Assembly: GCA_004557125.1 (NCBI GenBank)
Contig: SFET01000021.1
Coordinates: 1 to 36,648, forward strand
Origin: Clostridiales bacterium
GTDB lineage: Bacteria; Bacillota; Clostridia; Christensenellales; Aristaeellaceae
Length of the DNA: 36,648 nt
Direction: 5' to 3'
Shown in pieces: positions 15,994-24,326 of this stretch. The notes beneath the pieces are model-generated. The model did not search any database. It was given only the letters and a program-made list of their open reading frames with translations, and had not been told where the DNA came from. Every line of letters starts with the position of its first letter. Within the stretch, counting starts at the first letter, position 1. The translations under genes and the position numbers were made by a program.

Positions 15994-16886
15994 ATGCATC
16001 CCTCCTGCACTGATTGTATGTCCAATGTTCCCTTCGTGTATAGAAGAAATCCGACACATCTAATCATTTTTGTGCGTTTCTCGATCAGTTCCCCCGGCAG
16101 CACGCCCTGAAAGCGCCGGAATTCCCGCAGCAGATGGGACTGATCCGCATATCCGTACCTCTCCACCGCGTCCAGCGCCCGGTAGCGCCCCTCCAGCACC
16201 TCCCGATAGACCATCTGGCAGCGCATCAGCTGCATCAACAGCTTCGGCCCGGCTCCGGTGCAACGCAGCAGCTTTCGCTCCAGCTGGCGACCGCTCATCC
16301 CCGCCCGGGCGGCAATTTCCCCCACCTTCTCCCGGCCGCAGCCGGAAATCATACCATAAATTGCATTCAAAAGGTCATTTCCCGGTCTGTCGGGTCGAAG
16401 CCTGCGCAGCAACTCTCTTTCAGCAGAAGCCGCGCGGGCAATGAGGTCGTCCGGCTCGAACAGCTGCGGCGCAAGCGCCCGGAACAGCGCGGAAAAGTGG
16501 GCTTCCGGGTCAAATACCTTCCCCAGCGCGTCCCGGAAATCCGCCTCCGCGAAACACGCCGCCGTCCAGGCGTAGAAGCGGACGCCGAAGCTGGCCACGA
16601 GGTCCTGCGAAACATAGTCGGGCGTGACGTAGGCCGCATCGTCCAGGGCGCAGAAGCGGCCCGTGACGCAGTTTTGCGTGTAATTCACCTCAAAGATCAG
16701 GTCCATGCAGCTGTCCGGGATCACCCGGCTGCCGCCCCGGGCTGTGCGGGCGTGCAGGCTCCCCCAGAAGCAGCGCACGTAGGGCGCGAGGGCAGGGCAG
16801 GGCGCAATTTCCATGTATTCCCCATCGAAGTGCAGGCCGTGGCTCGACAGGGGAACATAGAGCCGCGTCAGCTGATCCGGCTGCAT
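15990..16886 (-). CDS. AraC-family transcriptional regulator
   Basis: A 298-aa regulator. The N-terminal part begins CPALAPYVRCFWGS (about 31-44) and includes RVIPDSCMDLIFE, the pattern of the DUF6597-type sensor domain found before AraC helices. The C-terminal half has the double helix-turn-helix: VGEIAARAGMSGRQLERKL and a second helix ending in YADQSHLLREFRRFQGVLPGE, matching the AraC signature. The start was placed at 16886, where AGAGGGGG lies 7 bases upstream; an earlier in-frame ATG at 16934 has no site. It is the first gene of a two-gene unit with the toroid protein. The effector is unknown. Confidence 0.87.
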   Translation of the reverse strand: MQPDQLTRLYVPLSSHGLHFDGEYMEIAPCPALAPYVRCFWGSLHARTARGGSRVIPDSCMDLIFEVNYTQNCVTGRFCALDDAAYVTPDYVSQDLVASFGVRFYAWTAACFAEADFRDALGKVFDPEAHFSALFRALAPQLFEPDDLIARAASAERELLRRLRPDRPGNDLLNAIYGMISGCGREKVGEIAARAGMSGRQLERKLLRCTGAGPKLLMQLMRCQMVYREVLEGRYRALDAVERYGYADQSHLLREFRRFQGVLPGELIEKRTKMIRCVGFLLYTKGTLDIQSVQEGCI

Positions 16887-16915
16887 CCCGTCGCCCCCTC
16901 TCCCTTTTACCATGA

Positions 16916-16945
16916 ATTGTAGCACGCGCCTCATGCGTCCTGCAA
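16916..16945 (-). promoter_or_regulatory. Promoter for the AraC-toroid unit
   Basis: Minus strand TTGCAG (16940-16945), 18 bases, TACAAT (16916-16921) with an extended -10 TG. It is separated by about 80 bases from the divergent mtlD promoter. Confidence 0.55.
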
Positions 16946-17022
16946 CATATTTTCAGAAATACAAATCCACGCCGCAGTTTTTTCCGCGTTCGCATTTTTG
17001 TGCTTTCATTCCATGGATGACT

Positions 17023-17032
17023 GTGCTATAAT
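17023..17032 (+). promoter_or_regulatory. Extended -10 promoter for mtlD operon
   Basis: TGTGCTATAAT with TATAAT at 17027-17032 and an extended -10 TG; the -35 region is weak. It lies about 36 bases before the mtlD start. Confidence 0.65.
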
Positions 17033-17067
17033 TTCAATGGAATAATATGAAAGAAGGGGTTCTACCC

Positions 17068-18222
17068 ATGAAAAAGGCAATTATGTATGGCGGCGGCAAC
17101 ATCGGCCGCGGCTTCATCGGCAAGGTGTTCGCGGATTCCGGCTACGAGGTCGTGTTCCTGGACATCATGCAGTCCCTGATCGACGAAATGAACCGCCGGG
17201 GCGAGTACAACGTGCGCATCGTCTCCAACGCGGAGACCGTGAACACCACCGTCAAGCCCGTGCGCGCGGTGAACGCCGGCACCGAGCAGGCCATCGACGA
17301 AATCGTCACCTGTGACATCATGGCCACGGCGGTGGGCGTAAACATCCTACCGAAAATCGCGCCCGTCATCGCAAAGGGCGTGGTTGCCCGCATGGAAAAG
17401 AGTGGAAAACCGCTGGACATCATCCTGTGCGAAAATCAGCTGGAGGCCGACATTCTGATGCGCGGCTGGATCTACGAGTGCCTGACCGACGAGCAGAAGG
17501 CCTGGGCGGATGAGAACCTCGGCCTGATCGAGGCCTCCATCGGCCGCATGGTGCCCCCGCTGACCCCTGAGATGCGCGCCCAGGACCCGCTGCTGATCTG
17601 CGTGGAGCCCTACTGCGAGCTGCCGGTGGACAGGGACGCCTTCAAGGGCGAAATTCCCGATCTGGTGGGACTGATCCCCTACTCCCCCTTCGAATTCTAC
17701 ATCAAGCGCAAGCTCTTCCTCCACAACGGCGGCCACGCGGTGTGCGCGTACCTGGGCAACCTGAAAGGCTACGACTACATCTGGCAGGCCATCGGCGACC
17801 CGGAGATCTACGAGGCGGCCAAGGCGGCCATGAACGTCAGCGCCCAGGCCCTGATCCGCAAGTTCGGCGAGGGCATTCGTGAGAACGTGGAAAACAACGT
17901 GGTGGACCTGCTGTTCCGCTTCCAGAACCGCGCGCTGAAGGACACCGTGTCCCGCGTGGGTGCGGATCCCGTGCGCAAGCTGCGCCGCAACGACCGCATC
18001 GTGGGCGCGGCGCTGTTCGCCATGGAGCAGGGCATCGACCCCGCGCCGGTCATCAAGGGCATCGTGGCGGGCCTGAAGTTCGACCGCGAGGGCGATCCCA
18101 CCGCGCCGGAGATTCAGAGGGCGCTGAAGGAGCAGGGCATCGACTACGTCATCGAAACCTACATGGGCCTCAAGAAGGAGGAGCCGCTGTTTGGCATGAT
18201 CAAGGCGGCCTACGAAGCATGA
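17068..18222 (+). CDS. mtlD: Mannitol-1-phosphate 5-dehydrogenase family protein
   Basis: A 384-aa polyol-phosphate dehydrogenase. MtlD converts mannitol 1-phosphate to fructose 6-phosphate with NAD, usually after uptake by a mannitol PTS. The N-terminal Rossmann motif is GGGNIGRGFIG (8-18). The C-terminal catalytic domain has IGRMVPPLTPE and the active-site stretch YIKRKLFLHNGGHA (211-224), with Lys213 at the usual catalytic place. ATG at 17068 has AAGGGG about 8 bases upstream. No mannitol PTS genes are in the window, and the next gene is an aminopeptidase overlapping by 4 bases, so the physiological substrate may be a different hexitol or ketose phosphate. Confidence 0.85.
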   Translation: MKKAIMYGGGNIGRGFIGKVFADSGYEVVFLDIMQSLIDEMNRRGEYNVRIVSNAETVNTTVKPVRAVNAGTEQAIDEIVTCDIMATAVGVNILPKIAPVIAKGVVARMEKSGKPLDIILCENQLEADILMRGWIYECLTDEQKAWADENLGLIEASIGRMVPPLTPEMRAQDPLLICVEPYCELPVDRDAFKGEIPDLVGLIPYSPFEFYIKRKLFLHNGGHAVCAYLGNLKGYDYIWQAIGDPEIYEAAKAAMNVSAQALIRKFGEGIRENVENNVVDLLFRFQNRALKDTVSRVGADPVRKLRRNDRIVGAALFAMEQGIDPAPVIKGIVAGLKFDREGDPTAPEIQRALKEQGIDYVIETYMGLKKEEPLFGMIKAAYEA

Positions 18223-19262
18223 CAAACTATCAGATTCTCACCGACTTCGCCGTGGAAAAGACCTGCGCGCTGCTGGCGATCCCCAGCCCCAGCGGCTGCA
18301 CGGAGCGCGCGATCTCCTGGCTGGAAGAAGAATTCACCGCCCTGGGCTGCGAACACTGGCGCGGCGTGAAGGGCGGGCTGATCGTGGACTTCGGCGGCAG
18401 GGACGATGCAAACGCCCTGCTGCTGGAGTCCCACTGCGACACCCTGGGCGGCATGGTGGCCCAGATCAAGCCAAACGGTCGCCTACGGCTGACCAACATC
18501 GGCGGCATGAACGCCAACAATGCCGAGGCGGAGAACGCCGTGCTGCTGGCCCGCAACGGAAGGGAATACGAGGGCACGCTGCAGCTCATCGACGCGTCCA
18601 TCCACGTAAACGGCGACTACAATGACACCAAGCGCAGCTGGGACAGCGTGGAGTTCGTGCTGGACGAGGACGTAAACTGCCCGGAGGACGTGCGCGCGCT
18701 GGGCATCGGCGTGGGCGACTACGTCTGCTTCGATCCCCGCACCCGCGTGACCGCAAGCGGCTACATCAAGAGCCGCTATCTGGACGACAAGCTCTCCGTG
18801 GGCATGCTGCTGGCGCTGGCGAAGTATCTGAGGGATGAAAGCATCACCCTGCCCCGGCGCACCTACGCCCACATCACCGTGTACGAGGAGGTGGGCCACG
18901 GCGGCTGCGCCTCCGTGCCCGAAGGCGTTACTGAGGCGCTGGTGGTGGACATGGGCTGCGTGGGCGAGGGCCTGGACTGCACCGAGCGCATGGTCTCCAT
19001 CTGTGCGAAGGATTCCAGCGGCCCCTTCTGCCGGGAGATCGTGCTGAAGCTGATCGACGCGGCGGAGCGCTCCGGTGCGAAGTACGCCGTGGACGTGTAC
19101 CCCCACTACAGCTCCGACGTGGCCACCACCCTGCGCGCGGGCAGCGACGTGAAGCACGGCCTGATCGGCGCGGGCGTGTACGCCTCCCACGGCTACGAGC
19201 GCAGCCACCGCGACGGCGTGGAGAACACCCTGAAGCTGCTGATTTCCTACCTTCAGGGCTGA
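18219..19262 (+). CDS. M42-family metallo-aminopeptidase
   Basis: A 347-aa M42 peptidase (glutamyl aminopeptidase/TET type), a cytoplasmic di-metal exopeptidase that assembles into large cages and trims peptides. All metal and catalytic residues are visible: H72 and D74 in SHCDTLG, bridging D189 in YLDDKLS, catalytic E223 with metal ligand E224 in YEEVGHGG, D244 in VVDMG and H324 in ASHGYERSH. The start overlaps the mtlD stop in ATGA, so the two are translationally coupled. A GNAT gene follows 15 bases later. Confidence 0.9.
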   Translation: MTNYQILTDFAVEKTCALLAIPSPSGCTERAISWLEEEFTALGCEHWRGVKGGLIVDFGGRDDANALLLESHCDTLGGMVAQIKPNGRLRLTNIGGMNANNAEAENAVLLARNGREYEGTLQLIDASIHVNGDYNDTKRSWDSVEFVLDEDVNCPEDVRALGIGVGDYVCFDPRTRVTASGYIKSRYLDDKLSVGMLLALAKYLRDESITLPRRTYAHITVYEEVGHGGCASVPEGVTEALVVDMGCVGEGLDCTERMVSICAKDSSGPFCREIVLKLIDAAERSGAKYAVDVYPHYSSDVATTLRAGSDVKHGLIGAGVYASHGYERSHRDGVENTLKLLISYLQG

Positions 19263-19277
19263 AAGGACGATACTTCT

Positions 19278-19829
19278 ATGGACATTCCCCACATCCAAGC
19301 CCGAAAGGCGCAGCGCGGCGACTTCGACGCGATCCTGCGCCTGCTGGATCACGCCCGCGCCGCCATCCGCGCGCTGGGCATCGACCAGTGGCAGGACGGC
19401 TACCCGGAGCCGGAGCTGATTTCTGCGGACATTCAGCAGCAGATCGGCTGGGTCTTTGCCGATGGCGAGGCCATCGCGGGCTATGCCGTGCTGCTGTTCG
19501 GGCGCGAGCCCATCTATGACGAACTGGACGGCGCGTGGCTGATCTCCGGCGAGCGCTATGTGACCATCCACCGCATGGCCATCGACGACGGCTACCGGGG
19601 CACCGGCCTGAGCCGGAAGATGATCGCCTTTGCCGAGGAACAGGCCCGCGAGCAGGGCCTTCTCTCCGTGCGCGCCGACACCCATCGGGGCAACCTGGCC
19701 ATGCGCGGCCTGATGCGCAGGTGCGGCTACGCCCTCTGCGGCGAGGTGCGCTACGACGTGACCGCCGGCGATCCCATCCGCGTGGCCTACGAAAAGCTCC
19801 TGGAGAAAGACACACAATGTGGATCCTGA
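19278..19829 (+). CDS. GNAT-family N-acetyltransferase
   Basis: A 183-aa GNAT protein. The acetyl-CoA binding motif A reads IHRMAIDDGYRGTGLSRKMI (about 96-115), with the R/Q-x-x-G-x-G/A element as RGTGLS. Motif B follows around NLAMRGLMRRCGY. The N-terminal half resembles other single-domain GNATs that acetylate small amines or protein N-termini; the acceptor is unknown. AAAGGA precedes the start. The end overlaps the following hydrolase gene by 13 bases in another frame, so the two are probably co-translated in the mtlD operon. Confidence 0.87.
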   Translation: MDIPHIQARKAQRGDFDAILRLLDHARAAIRALGIDQWQDGYPEPELISADIQQQIGWVFADGEAIAGYAVLLFGREPIYDELDGAWLISGERYVTIHRMAIDDGYRGTGLSRKMIAFAEEQAREQGLLSVRADTHRGNLAMRGLMRRCGYALCGEVRYDVTAGDPIRVAYEKLLEKDTQCGS

Positions 19830-20731
19830 TTTTCCTGCTTGCCCTGCTGCTTCTGCTGCCGGGCGGCTTTTTCTATCTCTTTGCGCTGCGACGGAAGAGG
19901 AAGCGCCGCGCGCCCGCAAAGCGCAGTCAGAAGCCCTACTCCGGCCCCAAAACCTTCCGCATGGATCGGGACTGGCTGCGGGAGACTGCGAAGCAGGACG
20001 TGTATCTCACGTCCCGGGACGGCCTGCGCCTGCACGCATACCTGCTGCCCCAGGGGGACTACCGGAATTTTGTGGTCATCTGCCACGGCTACCGCGCCCA
20101 CGCGGCCTCCACCGCCCACTATGCCCGGCACTTCTACGAAGCGGGCGCGTCGCTGCTGCTGATCGACGCCCGCGCCCACGGCGAAAGCGAGGGCCGCAGC
20201 ATCGGCATGGGCTGGCCGGAGCGCCTGGACGTTGTGGACTGGATCGCGGAGCTGAACCGGCGCTACAACCATCCCGGAATCGCCCTCTTCGGCGTGTCCA
20301 TGGGCGGGGCCACGGTGCTCAACGCCGCCGGGGAGGCCCTGCCGGAGAACGTCAGGTGCATCGTCTCCGACTGCGCCTACGTCTCCCTGAAGGACGAATT
20401 TCTCCACCAGCTGCGTTCGTTTTACCACCTGCCGGGGGCGTTTCTGTACCTTTCCGACCCCGTCTGCCGCCTGCTTGCGCTCTATTCCCCGCTGCGCGAC
20501 GGCGACGGCTGCGCACAGCTCGAGCGCTGCAAGCGCCCCGTGCTGCTGATCCACGGCGGCGCGGACGACTTCGTGCCCCCGGAGATGCTGGATCGCGCCT
20601 GGAACGCCATACCGGGGCCGAAGGAAAGGCTGATCGTTCCCGGCGCGGGCCACGCCGAGAGCGCCATCGCCGCGCCGCAGCTCTACTGGGAGACCGTGGA
20701 CGCCTTCTGGAAAAAGTATGCCGATGCTTGA
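19817..20731 (+). CDS. Membrane-anchored alpha/beta hydrolase
   Basis: A 304-aa protein with one N-terminal membrane anchor (about residues 2-23) followed by a basic patch (RRKRKRR), so the hydrolase domain should face the cytoplasm. The alpha/beta hydrolase core has nucleophile S161 in GVSMGG, acid D250 in HGGADD and H279 in GAGHAES, with oxyanion-type motif CHGYRAH. Similar proteins are annotated as serine aminopeptidase-like or BAAT-type lipases; the substrate is unknown. The frame opens much earlier, but the ATG at 19817 with GGAGA upstream gives a sensible anchor. It is the last gene of the operon; its stop overlaps the promoter of the next gene. Confidence 0.87.
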   Translation: MWILIFLLALLLLLPGGFFYLFALRRKRKRRAPAKRSQKPYSGPKTFRMDRDWLRETAKQDVYLTSRDGLRLHAYLLPQGDYRNFVVICHGYRAHAASTAHYARHFYEAGASLLLIDARAHGESEGRSIGMGWPERLDVVDWIAELNRRYNHPGIALFGVSMGGATVLNAAGEALPENVRCIVSDCAYVSLKDEFLHQLRSFYHLPGAFLYLSDPVCRLLALYSPLRDGDGCAQLERCKRPVLLIHGGADDFVPPEMLDRAWNAIPGPKERLIVPGAGHAESAIAAPQLYWETVDAFWKKYADA

Positions 20732-20756
20732 CGCGGCGTGCTTTCAGAGATATAAT
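20728..20756 (+). promoter_or_regulatory. Promoter for the ACT protein and degV genes
   Basis: TTGACG (20728-20733), 17 bases, TATAAT (20751-20756). The -35 overlaps the stop codon of the upstream hydrolase gene. Confidence 0.85.
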
Positions 20757-20797
20757 AAATGTGTCTTTTTGGATACAATGCCATGCAGGAGGATCCC

Positions 20798-21235
20798 GTG
20801 CTGAACCGCTACCTGATCGTCGATCAATCCGTGCTGCCCGATTACTTTCTCAAGGTGATCGAGGCCCGCAAGCTGCTGGAGAGCGGAACCTACACCCAGG
20901 TGAGCGACGCTGCCCGGGCCGTTGGCATTTCCCGCAGCACCTACTACAAGTACAAGGACAAGGTGATGGAGCCCTCGCAGGTCGCCGTCGGACGCACCGC
21001 CACGCTGATGCTGACCCTCTCCCATGAGTCCGGCGTGCTCTCCAAGGTGCTCAACCGTGTCTCCGCCTGCGGCGCCAACATTCTGACCCTGACCCAGAGC
21101 CTGCCGGTGCATGATCAGGCGAGCCTGATGCTCTCGGTGGACATCTCCGGCATGAACACCTCCCTGGAGGAGCTGACCCGCACCCTGGAGCAGACCGGCG
21201 GCGTGGAGAAGGTTCGCCTGGCTGCCCTCGAATAG
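20798..21235 (+). CDS. ACT domain protein of the PheB type (UPF0735)
   Basis: A 145-aa protein of the size of B. subtilis PheB. The N-terminal part contains a helix-turn-helix-like stretch (VSDAARAVGISRSTYYKYKD, about 37-56). The C-terminal part is an ACT domain (about 66-145, starting GRTATLMLTLSHESGVLSKVLN), an amino-acid-sensing fold. PheB-type proteins have been linked to phenylalanine or chorismate metabolism, but their job is not settled. The start is GTG at 20798, spaced 5 bases from AGGAGG; an earlier ATG would sit on that site. It is followed 15 bases later by degV and has its own promoter. Confidence 0.85.
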   Translation: MLNRYLIVDQSVLPDYFLKVIEARKLLESGTYTQVSDAARAVGISRSTYYKYKDKVMEPSQVAVGRTATLMLTLSHESGVLSKVLNRVSACGANILTLTQSLPVHDQASLMLSVDISGMNTSLEELTRTLEQTGGVEKVRLAALE

Positions 21236-21250
21236 AGACGGAGGAGAGAT

Positions 21251-22090
21251 ATGAAGATTCACTTTTCGGCCGACAGCACCTGCGACGTCAGCGCCGCGTT
21301 TCTCGAGCGCTATCCGCTGGAGATCGTCCCCCTGACCGTGGAACTGGATGGCAAATTCTACAAGGACGGCATCGACCTTGCGCCGGATGAGATCATCACC
21401 CGGGTAAACCAGGGCGCAGATCTGCCCAAGACCTCCGCGGTGAACGTGGAGGAATACCGCGAGGTCTTCACCCGCGCGCTGGAGCACAGCGACGCAGTGA
21501 TTCACTTCAACATCAGCTCGGACTTCTCCTCCTGCCACCAGAACGCCTGTCTCGCGGCGGAGGGCCTGAACGTGTGGTGCATCGACAGCCGCAACCTCTC
21601 CAGCGGCATCGCCATGCTGGTGGCCGAGGGCTACGATCGCGCCGAAGCGGGCAAGGAACCCGCGCAGATCGCACAGGAGCTGCGCGACATGGTGGACAAG
21701 GTGGACGTCTCCTTCATCGTGGACCGGCTGGACTACCTCTACAAGGGTGGCCGCTGCTCCGCGCTGGCGATGCTGGGCGCAAACCTGCTGCACATTCGCC
21801 CCTGCATCGAGGTCAAGGACGGCAAGATGGGCGTGGGCAAGAAGTACCGCGGCGCCTATGCGCGCTGCCTGCGCCAGTACGTCTCCGACCGGCTGCTGGC
21901 CGGGAAGGACATCAAGCCGCAGCGCGTGTTTCTGACCCACACCGGCGTCACCGACAGCGCCGTGGAGGCGATCCGCGAGCTCACGCTGCAGCAGATCCCC
22001 TTCACCGAGGTCTACGAGGTGCGCGCAGGCGCATCCATCACCAGCCACTGCGGCGAAAATACCTTCGGCATCATCATGTATCACGAATAG
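21251..22090 (+). CDS. DegV family fatty-acid binding protein
   Basis: A 279-aa DegV/FakB-type protein. These bind a fatty acid in a tunnel between two domains and present it to the kinase FakA, allowing use of external fatty acids. The N-terminal FSADSTCDVS and the KTSAVNVEEY segment hold the Thr/Ser that contact the carboxylate. FIVDRLDYLYKGGRCSALAM and RPCIEVKDGKMG are family motifs of the second domain. The start has GGAGGAG upstream. No fakA-like kinase is in the window. A strong terminator follows. Confidence 0.92.
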   Translation: MKIHFSADSTCDVSAAFLERYPLEIVPLTVELDGKFYKDGIDLAPDEIITRVNQGADLPKTSAVNVEEYREVFTRALEHSDAVIHFNISSDFSSCHQNACLAAEGLNVWCIDSRNLSSGIAMLVAEGYDRAEAGKEPAQIAQELRDMVDKVDVSFIVDRLDYLYKGGRCSALAMLGANLLHIRPCIEVKDGKMGVGKKYRGAYARCLRQYVSDRLLAGKDIKPQRVFLTHTGVTDSAVEAIRELTLQQIPFTEVYEVRAGASITSHCGENTFGIIMYHE

Positions 22091-22111
22091 AATCGCCGGT
22101 GCGCATTGCAA

Positions 22112-22148
22112 CAACGTCCGAACCGCTGCGTTCGGACGTTGCTTTATT
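22112..22148 (+). terminator. Terminator after degV
   Basis: A perfect 12-bp stem (22112-22123 / 22130-22141), 6-base loop, then ctttatt. Confidence 0.9.
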
Positions 22149-22175
22149 CAGATTTACCGAATAGAGGGTTTCCAT

Positions 22176-22784
22176 ATGAAAAAGGGTCTGATCTATATCC
22201 ACGGAAAGGGCGGAAGCGCCGCGGAGGCCGCGCATTACAGGGCGCTCTTTCCGGAATACGACGTCGCGGGCTTTGACTACAAATCCGAAACGCCCTGGGC
22301 GGCGAGGGAGGAGTTCGCCGCATACTTCGACGTCTTCCGCAGCGCACACGACGGCGCAGGCATCATCGCAAACAGCATCGGCGCGTTCTTCTCCATGCAT
22401 GCTCTGGCGGATCGCGAGGTGGCGCAGGCGTGGTTCATTTCCCCGATCGTGAACATGGAAAAGCTGATTTCGGATATGATGCACTGGGCAAACGTCACGG
22501 AATCCGAGCTGCAGGCGCGGGGTGAAATCGAAACGGCCTTTGGCGAGACGCTGTCGTGGGAATACCTCTGCTGGGTGCGCAGCCATCCGCTCGCATGGAG
22601 GGTTCCGACGAGAATCCTGTACGGCAGCGGGGATCACCTTCAGGCCCCCGGCACGGTTCAGGCCTTCGCGGAGCAAACCGGTGCAGAGATGACCGTGATG
22701 GAGGGCGGCGAGCATTGGTTCCACACAGAGGAACAGATGGCATTTCTGGATCAGTGGATCCGTTCCGGAATGCCAAACGCCTGA
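22176..22784 (+). CDS. Small alpha/beta hydrolase
   Basis: A 202-aa alpha/beta hydrolase without a lid domain. The order is HGKGGS (oxyanion region, 9-14), nucleophile S67 in ANSIGA, D153 in YGSGDHLQ and H180 or H183 in GGEHWFHT. The first Gly of the usual G-x-S-x-G elbow is Ala. Related short proteins are annotated as alpha/beta hydrolases or esterases of unknown substrate. GAGGG lies about 8 bases before the ATG. It is a single gene between two terminators; I see no good promoter, so some read-through from degV may supply it. Confidence 0.82.
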   Translation: MKKGLIYIHGKGGSAAEAAHYRALFPEYDVAGFDYKSETPWAAREEFAAYFDVFRSAHDGAGIIANSIGAFFSMHALADREVAQAWFISPIVNMEKLISDMMHWANVTESELQARGEIETAFGETLSWEYLCWVRSHPLAWRVPTRILYGSGDHLQAPGTVQAFAEQTGAEMTVMEGGEHWFHTEEQMAFLDQWIRSGMPNA

Positions 22785-22786
22785 CA

Positions 22787-22820
22787 AAACCCCCGGCCAA
22801 TTTGTGCCGGGGGTTTGTGC
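22787..22820. terminator. Bidirectional terminator between the hydrolase and MATE genes
   Basis: A perfect 11-bp stem aaacccccggc (22787-22797) / gccgggggttt (22806-22816), T-rich on the plus side and TTTTG on the minus side. It serves two convergent genes. Confidence 0.85.
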
Positions 22821-22832
22821 GGATGCTGCAGC

Positions 22833-24185
22833 TTATGCCTCGCGCGTGAGCCTGTGCACCCACTTGTAGCCGTTGGCGCGAATGGCTGCCGGGAAGCACT
22901 TGAGGAACTGATCGATGTTCACGCAGACGATCACCGCGATGGCCGGCCAGTGCCACACCAGGCCGCCCAGCCAGGCCAGCGGAATGAAGGTGCAGATGGC
23001 CACCGTGTCCAGGATCAAAACAAACCTGGTGTCGCCGCCGCCGCGAATGATGCCCGTGTTCACCGGCATCTGGTAGGACATCACCACCAGCACCGCCGCC
23101 TGGATCAGCATGTATGCGTTGGCCAGGTCGTAGGTCTCCCTGGAAATCGTGCCCGCGTACACGCCCAGCAGCGGAATGCGGATGACCAGCATGATCGCGC
23201 CCAGCACAATTCCGATGCCGATGAAGATCAGCTGCAATGTGCGGGCGTACTGCTTCAGGCGAGGCATGTCGCCCTCGCCCACGGTCTTGCCGATGATCAC
23301 CGACGCCGCCGAGGACGCGCCCACCGACGTGACCTTCAACAGCAGAAACACCGTGTTGGAGATGGACTGCGCGGCGATGGCGCTGTCGTCCATGTGGCCC
23401 AGGATCACCGTCTGCAGGGCGTTGGCGATGCCCCACAAAAAGGCCGCGCCCAGCGTGGGCAGCGACACGAGAATGAAGTCCCGAGTCAGCTGCGCGTTCG
23501 TTTTGAGCATGTCCCGCAGCCGCAGACCCAGCCGCTGGTCCCGCAGCACGAAGGCGCCCACCACGATGAACTCCACCACGCGTGCGGTCAGTGTGCCGAT
23601 GGCCGCGCCACGGGCGCCCAGCTCCGGCGCGCCGAAGTGGCCGCCGATGAGCAGGTAGTTGATGGCAATGTTGATGATCAGCGAAAGCACCGACACCCGC
23701 AGCGCGATCTTGACCGACTCCACCACGCGCATGGTGCTCAGCAACACCGCGGTCAGCGCAAAGAACAGGTAGCTGAAGCGGATGATCTTCAGATAGGCCA
23801 CGCCCTCGGCCACGTATTCGGCCTGGTCGGTGAAGATGCGCAGCGCACCCTCGGGGAACAGGCTCACCAGCGTGAACAGGATCAGCGCCAGCGCGATTTC
23901 CAGCCGCACACCGATGGCCGCGATGGAGCGGATCTCCCCCAGCCTGCGCTGGCCCCAGTACTGGCTGCCCAGCACGATCAGCGCATTGCCGATGGCGTAC
24001 ACCAGCTGCTGATACACGAACTGGATCTGGTTCACCGCCGCCACGCCGGACAGCGCCGCCTGGGAATAGGTGCCCAGCATCAGGTTGTCCGCCAGATTTA
24101 CGCTCAGAATCACGGCCTGCTCCAGCATCAGCGCCACGCACAGCCGCAGAAAGGTCTTGTAGAACCCACGGTCTTTGGTAAACAT
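22833..24185 (-). CDS. MATE family efflux transporter
   Basis: A 450-aa membrane protein with about twelve hydrophobic segments in two homologous halves, typical for NorM/DinF-like MATE pumps. These expel cationic drugs or metabolites in exchange for H+ or Na+. Typical features are ALMLEQAVILSVNLADNLML in helix 1, the GNALIVLGSQYWGQ loop and, in the second half, SLPTLGAAFLWGIANALQTV and GASSAASVIIGKTVGEGD. AAGGAAGG precedes the ATG. It is a single gene with its own promoter next to the divergent miaA promoter. The substrate cannot be read from sequence. Confidence 0.93.
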   Translation of the reverse strand: MFTKDRGFYKTFLRLCVALMLEQAVILSVNLADNLMLGTYSQAALSGVAAVNQIQFVYQQLVYAIGNALIVLGSQYWGQRRLGEIRSIAAIGVRLEIALALILFTLVSLFPEGALRIFTDQAEYVAEGVAYLKIIRFSYLFFALTAVLLSTMRVVESVKIALRVSVLSLIINIAINYLLIGGHFGAPELGARGAAIGTLTARVVEFIVVGAFVLRDQRLGLRLRDMLKTNAQLTRDFILVSLPTLGAAFLWGIANALQTVILGHMDDSAIAAQSISNTVFLLLKVTSVGASSAASVIIGKTVGEGDMPRLKQYARTLQLIFIGIGIVLGAIMLVIRIPLLGVYAGTISRETYDLANAYMLIQAAVLVVMSYQMPVNTGIIRGGGDTRFVLILDTVAICTFIPLAWLGGLVWHWPAIAVIVCVNIDQFLKCFPAAIRANGYKWVHRLTREA

Positions 24186-24215
24186 TGCTCTTCCTTCCTT
24201 CCGTTTCCAAAGCAG

Positions 24216-24244
24216 AGCTTACCACAGTCAAACGGAATCTTCAA
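24216..24244 (-). promoter_or_regulatory. Promoter for the MATE gene
   Basis: Minus strand TTGAAG (24239-24244), 17 bases, TAAGCT (24216-24221) with extended -10 TG. Confidence 0.6.
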
Positions 24245-24249
24245 GCGTC

Positions 24250-24278
24250 TTGATGTTTAATTCCTGCTCTGGTATAAT
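24250..24278 (+). promoter_or_regulatory. Promoter for miaA
   Basis: TTGATG (24250-24255), 17 bases, TATAAT (24273-24278). Its -35 is only 5 bases from the -35 of the divergent MATE promoter. Confidence 0.85.
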
Positions 24279-24326
24279 ATGATCGTTCATCCCGAACGAC
24301 TGCACATCCGAAGGAGAGACACATTC

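Noticed and set aside
15994..16059. Upstream start for the toroid protein
   Set aside because: The extra residues come from the other frame of the AraC end; the ribosome-binding site points to 15993.
22144..22787. Minus-strand frame opposite the small hydrolase
   Set aside because: The plus-strand frame has the complete Ser-Asp-His set and a ribosome-binding site.
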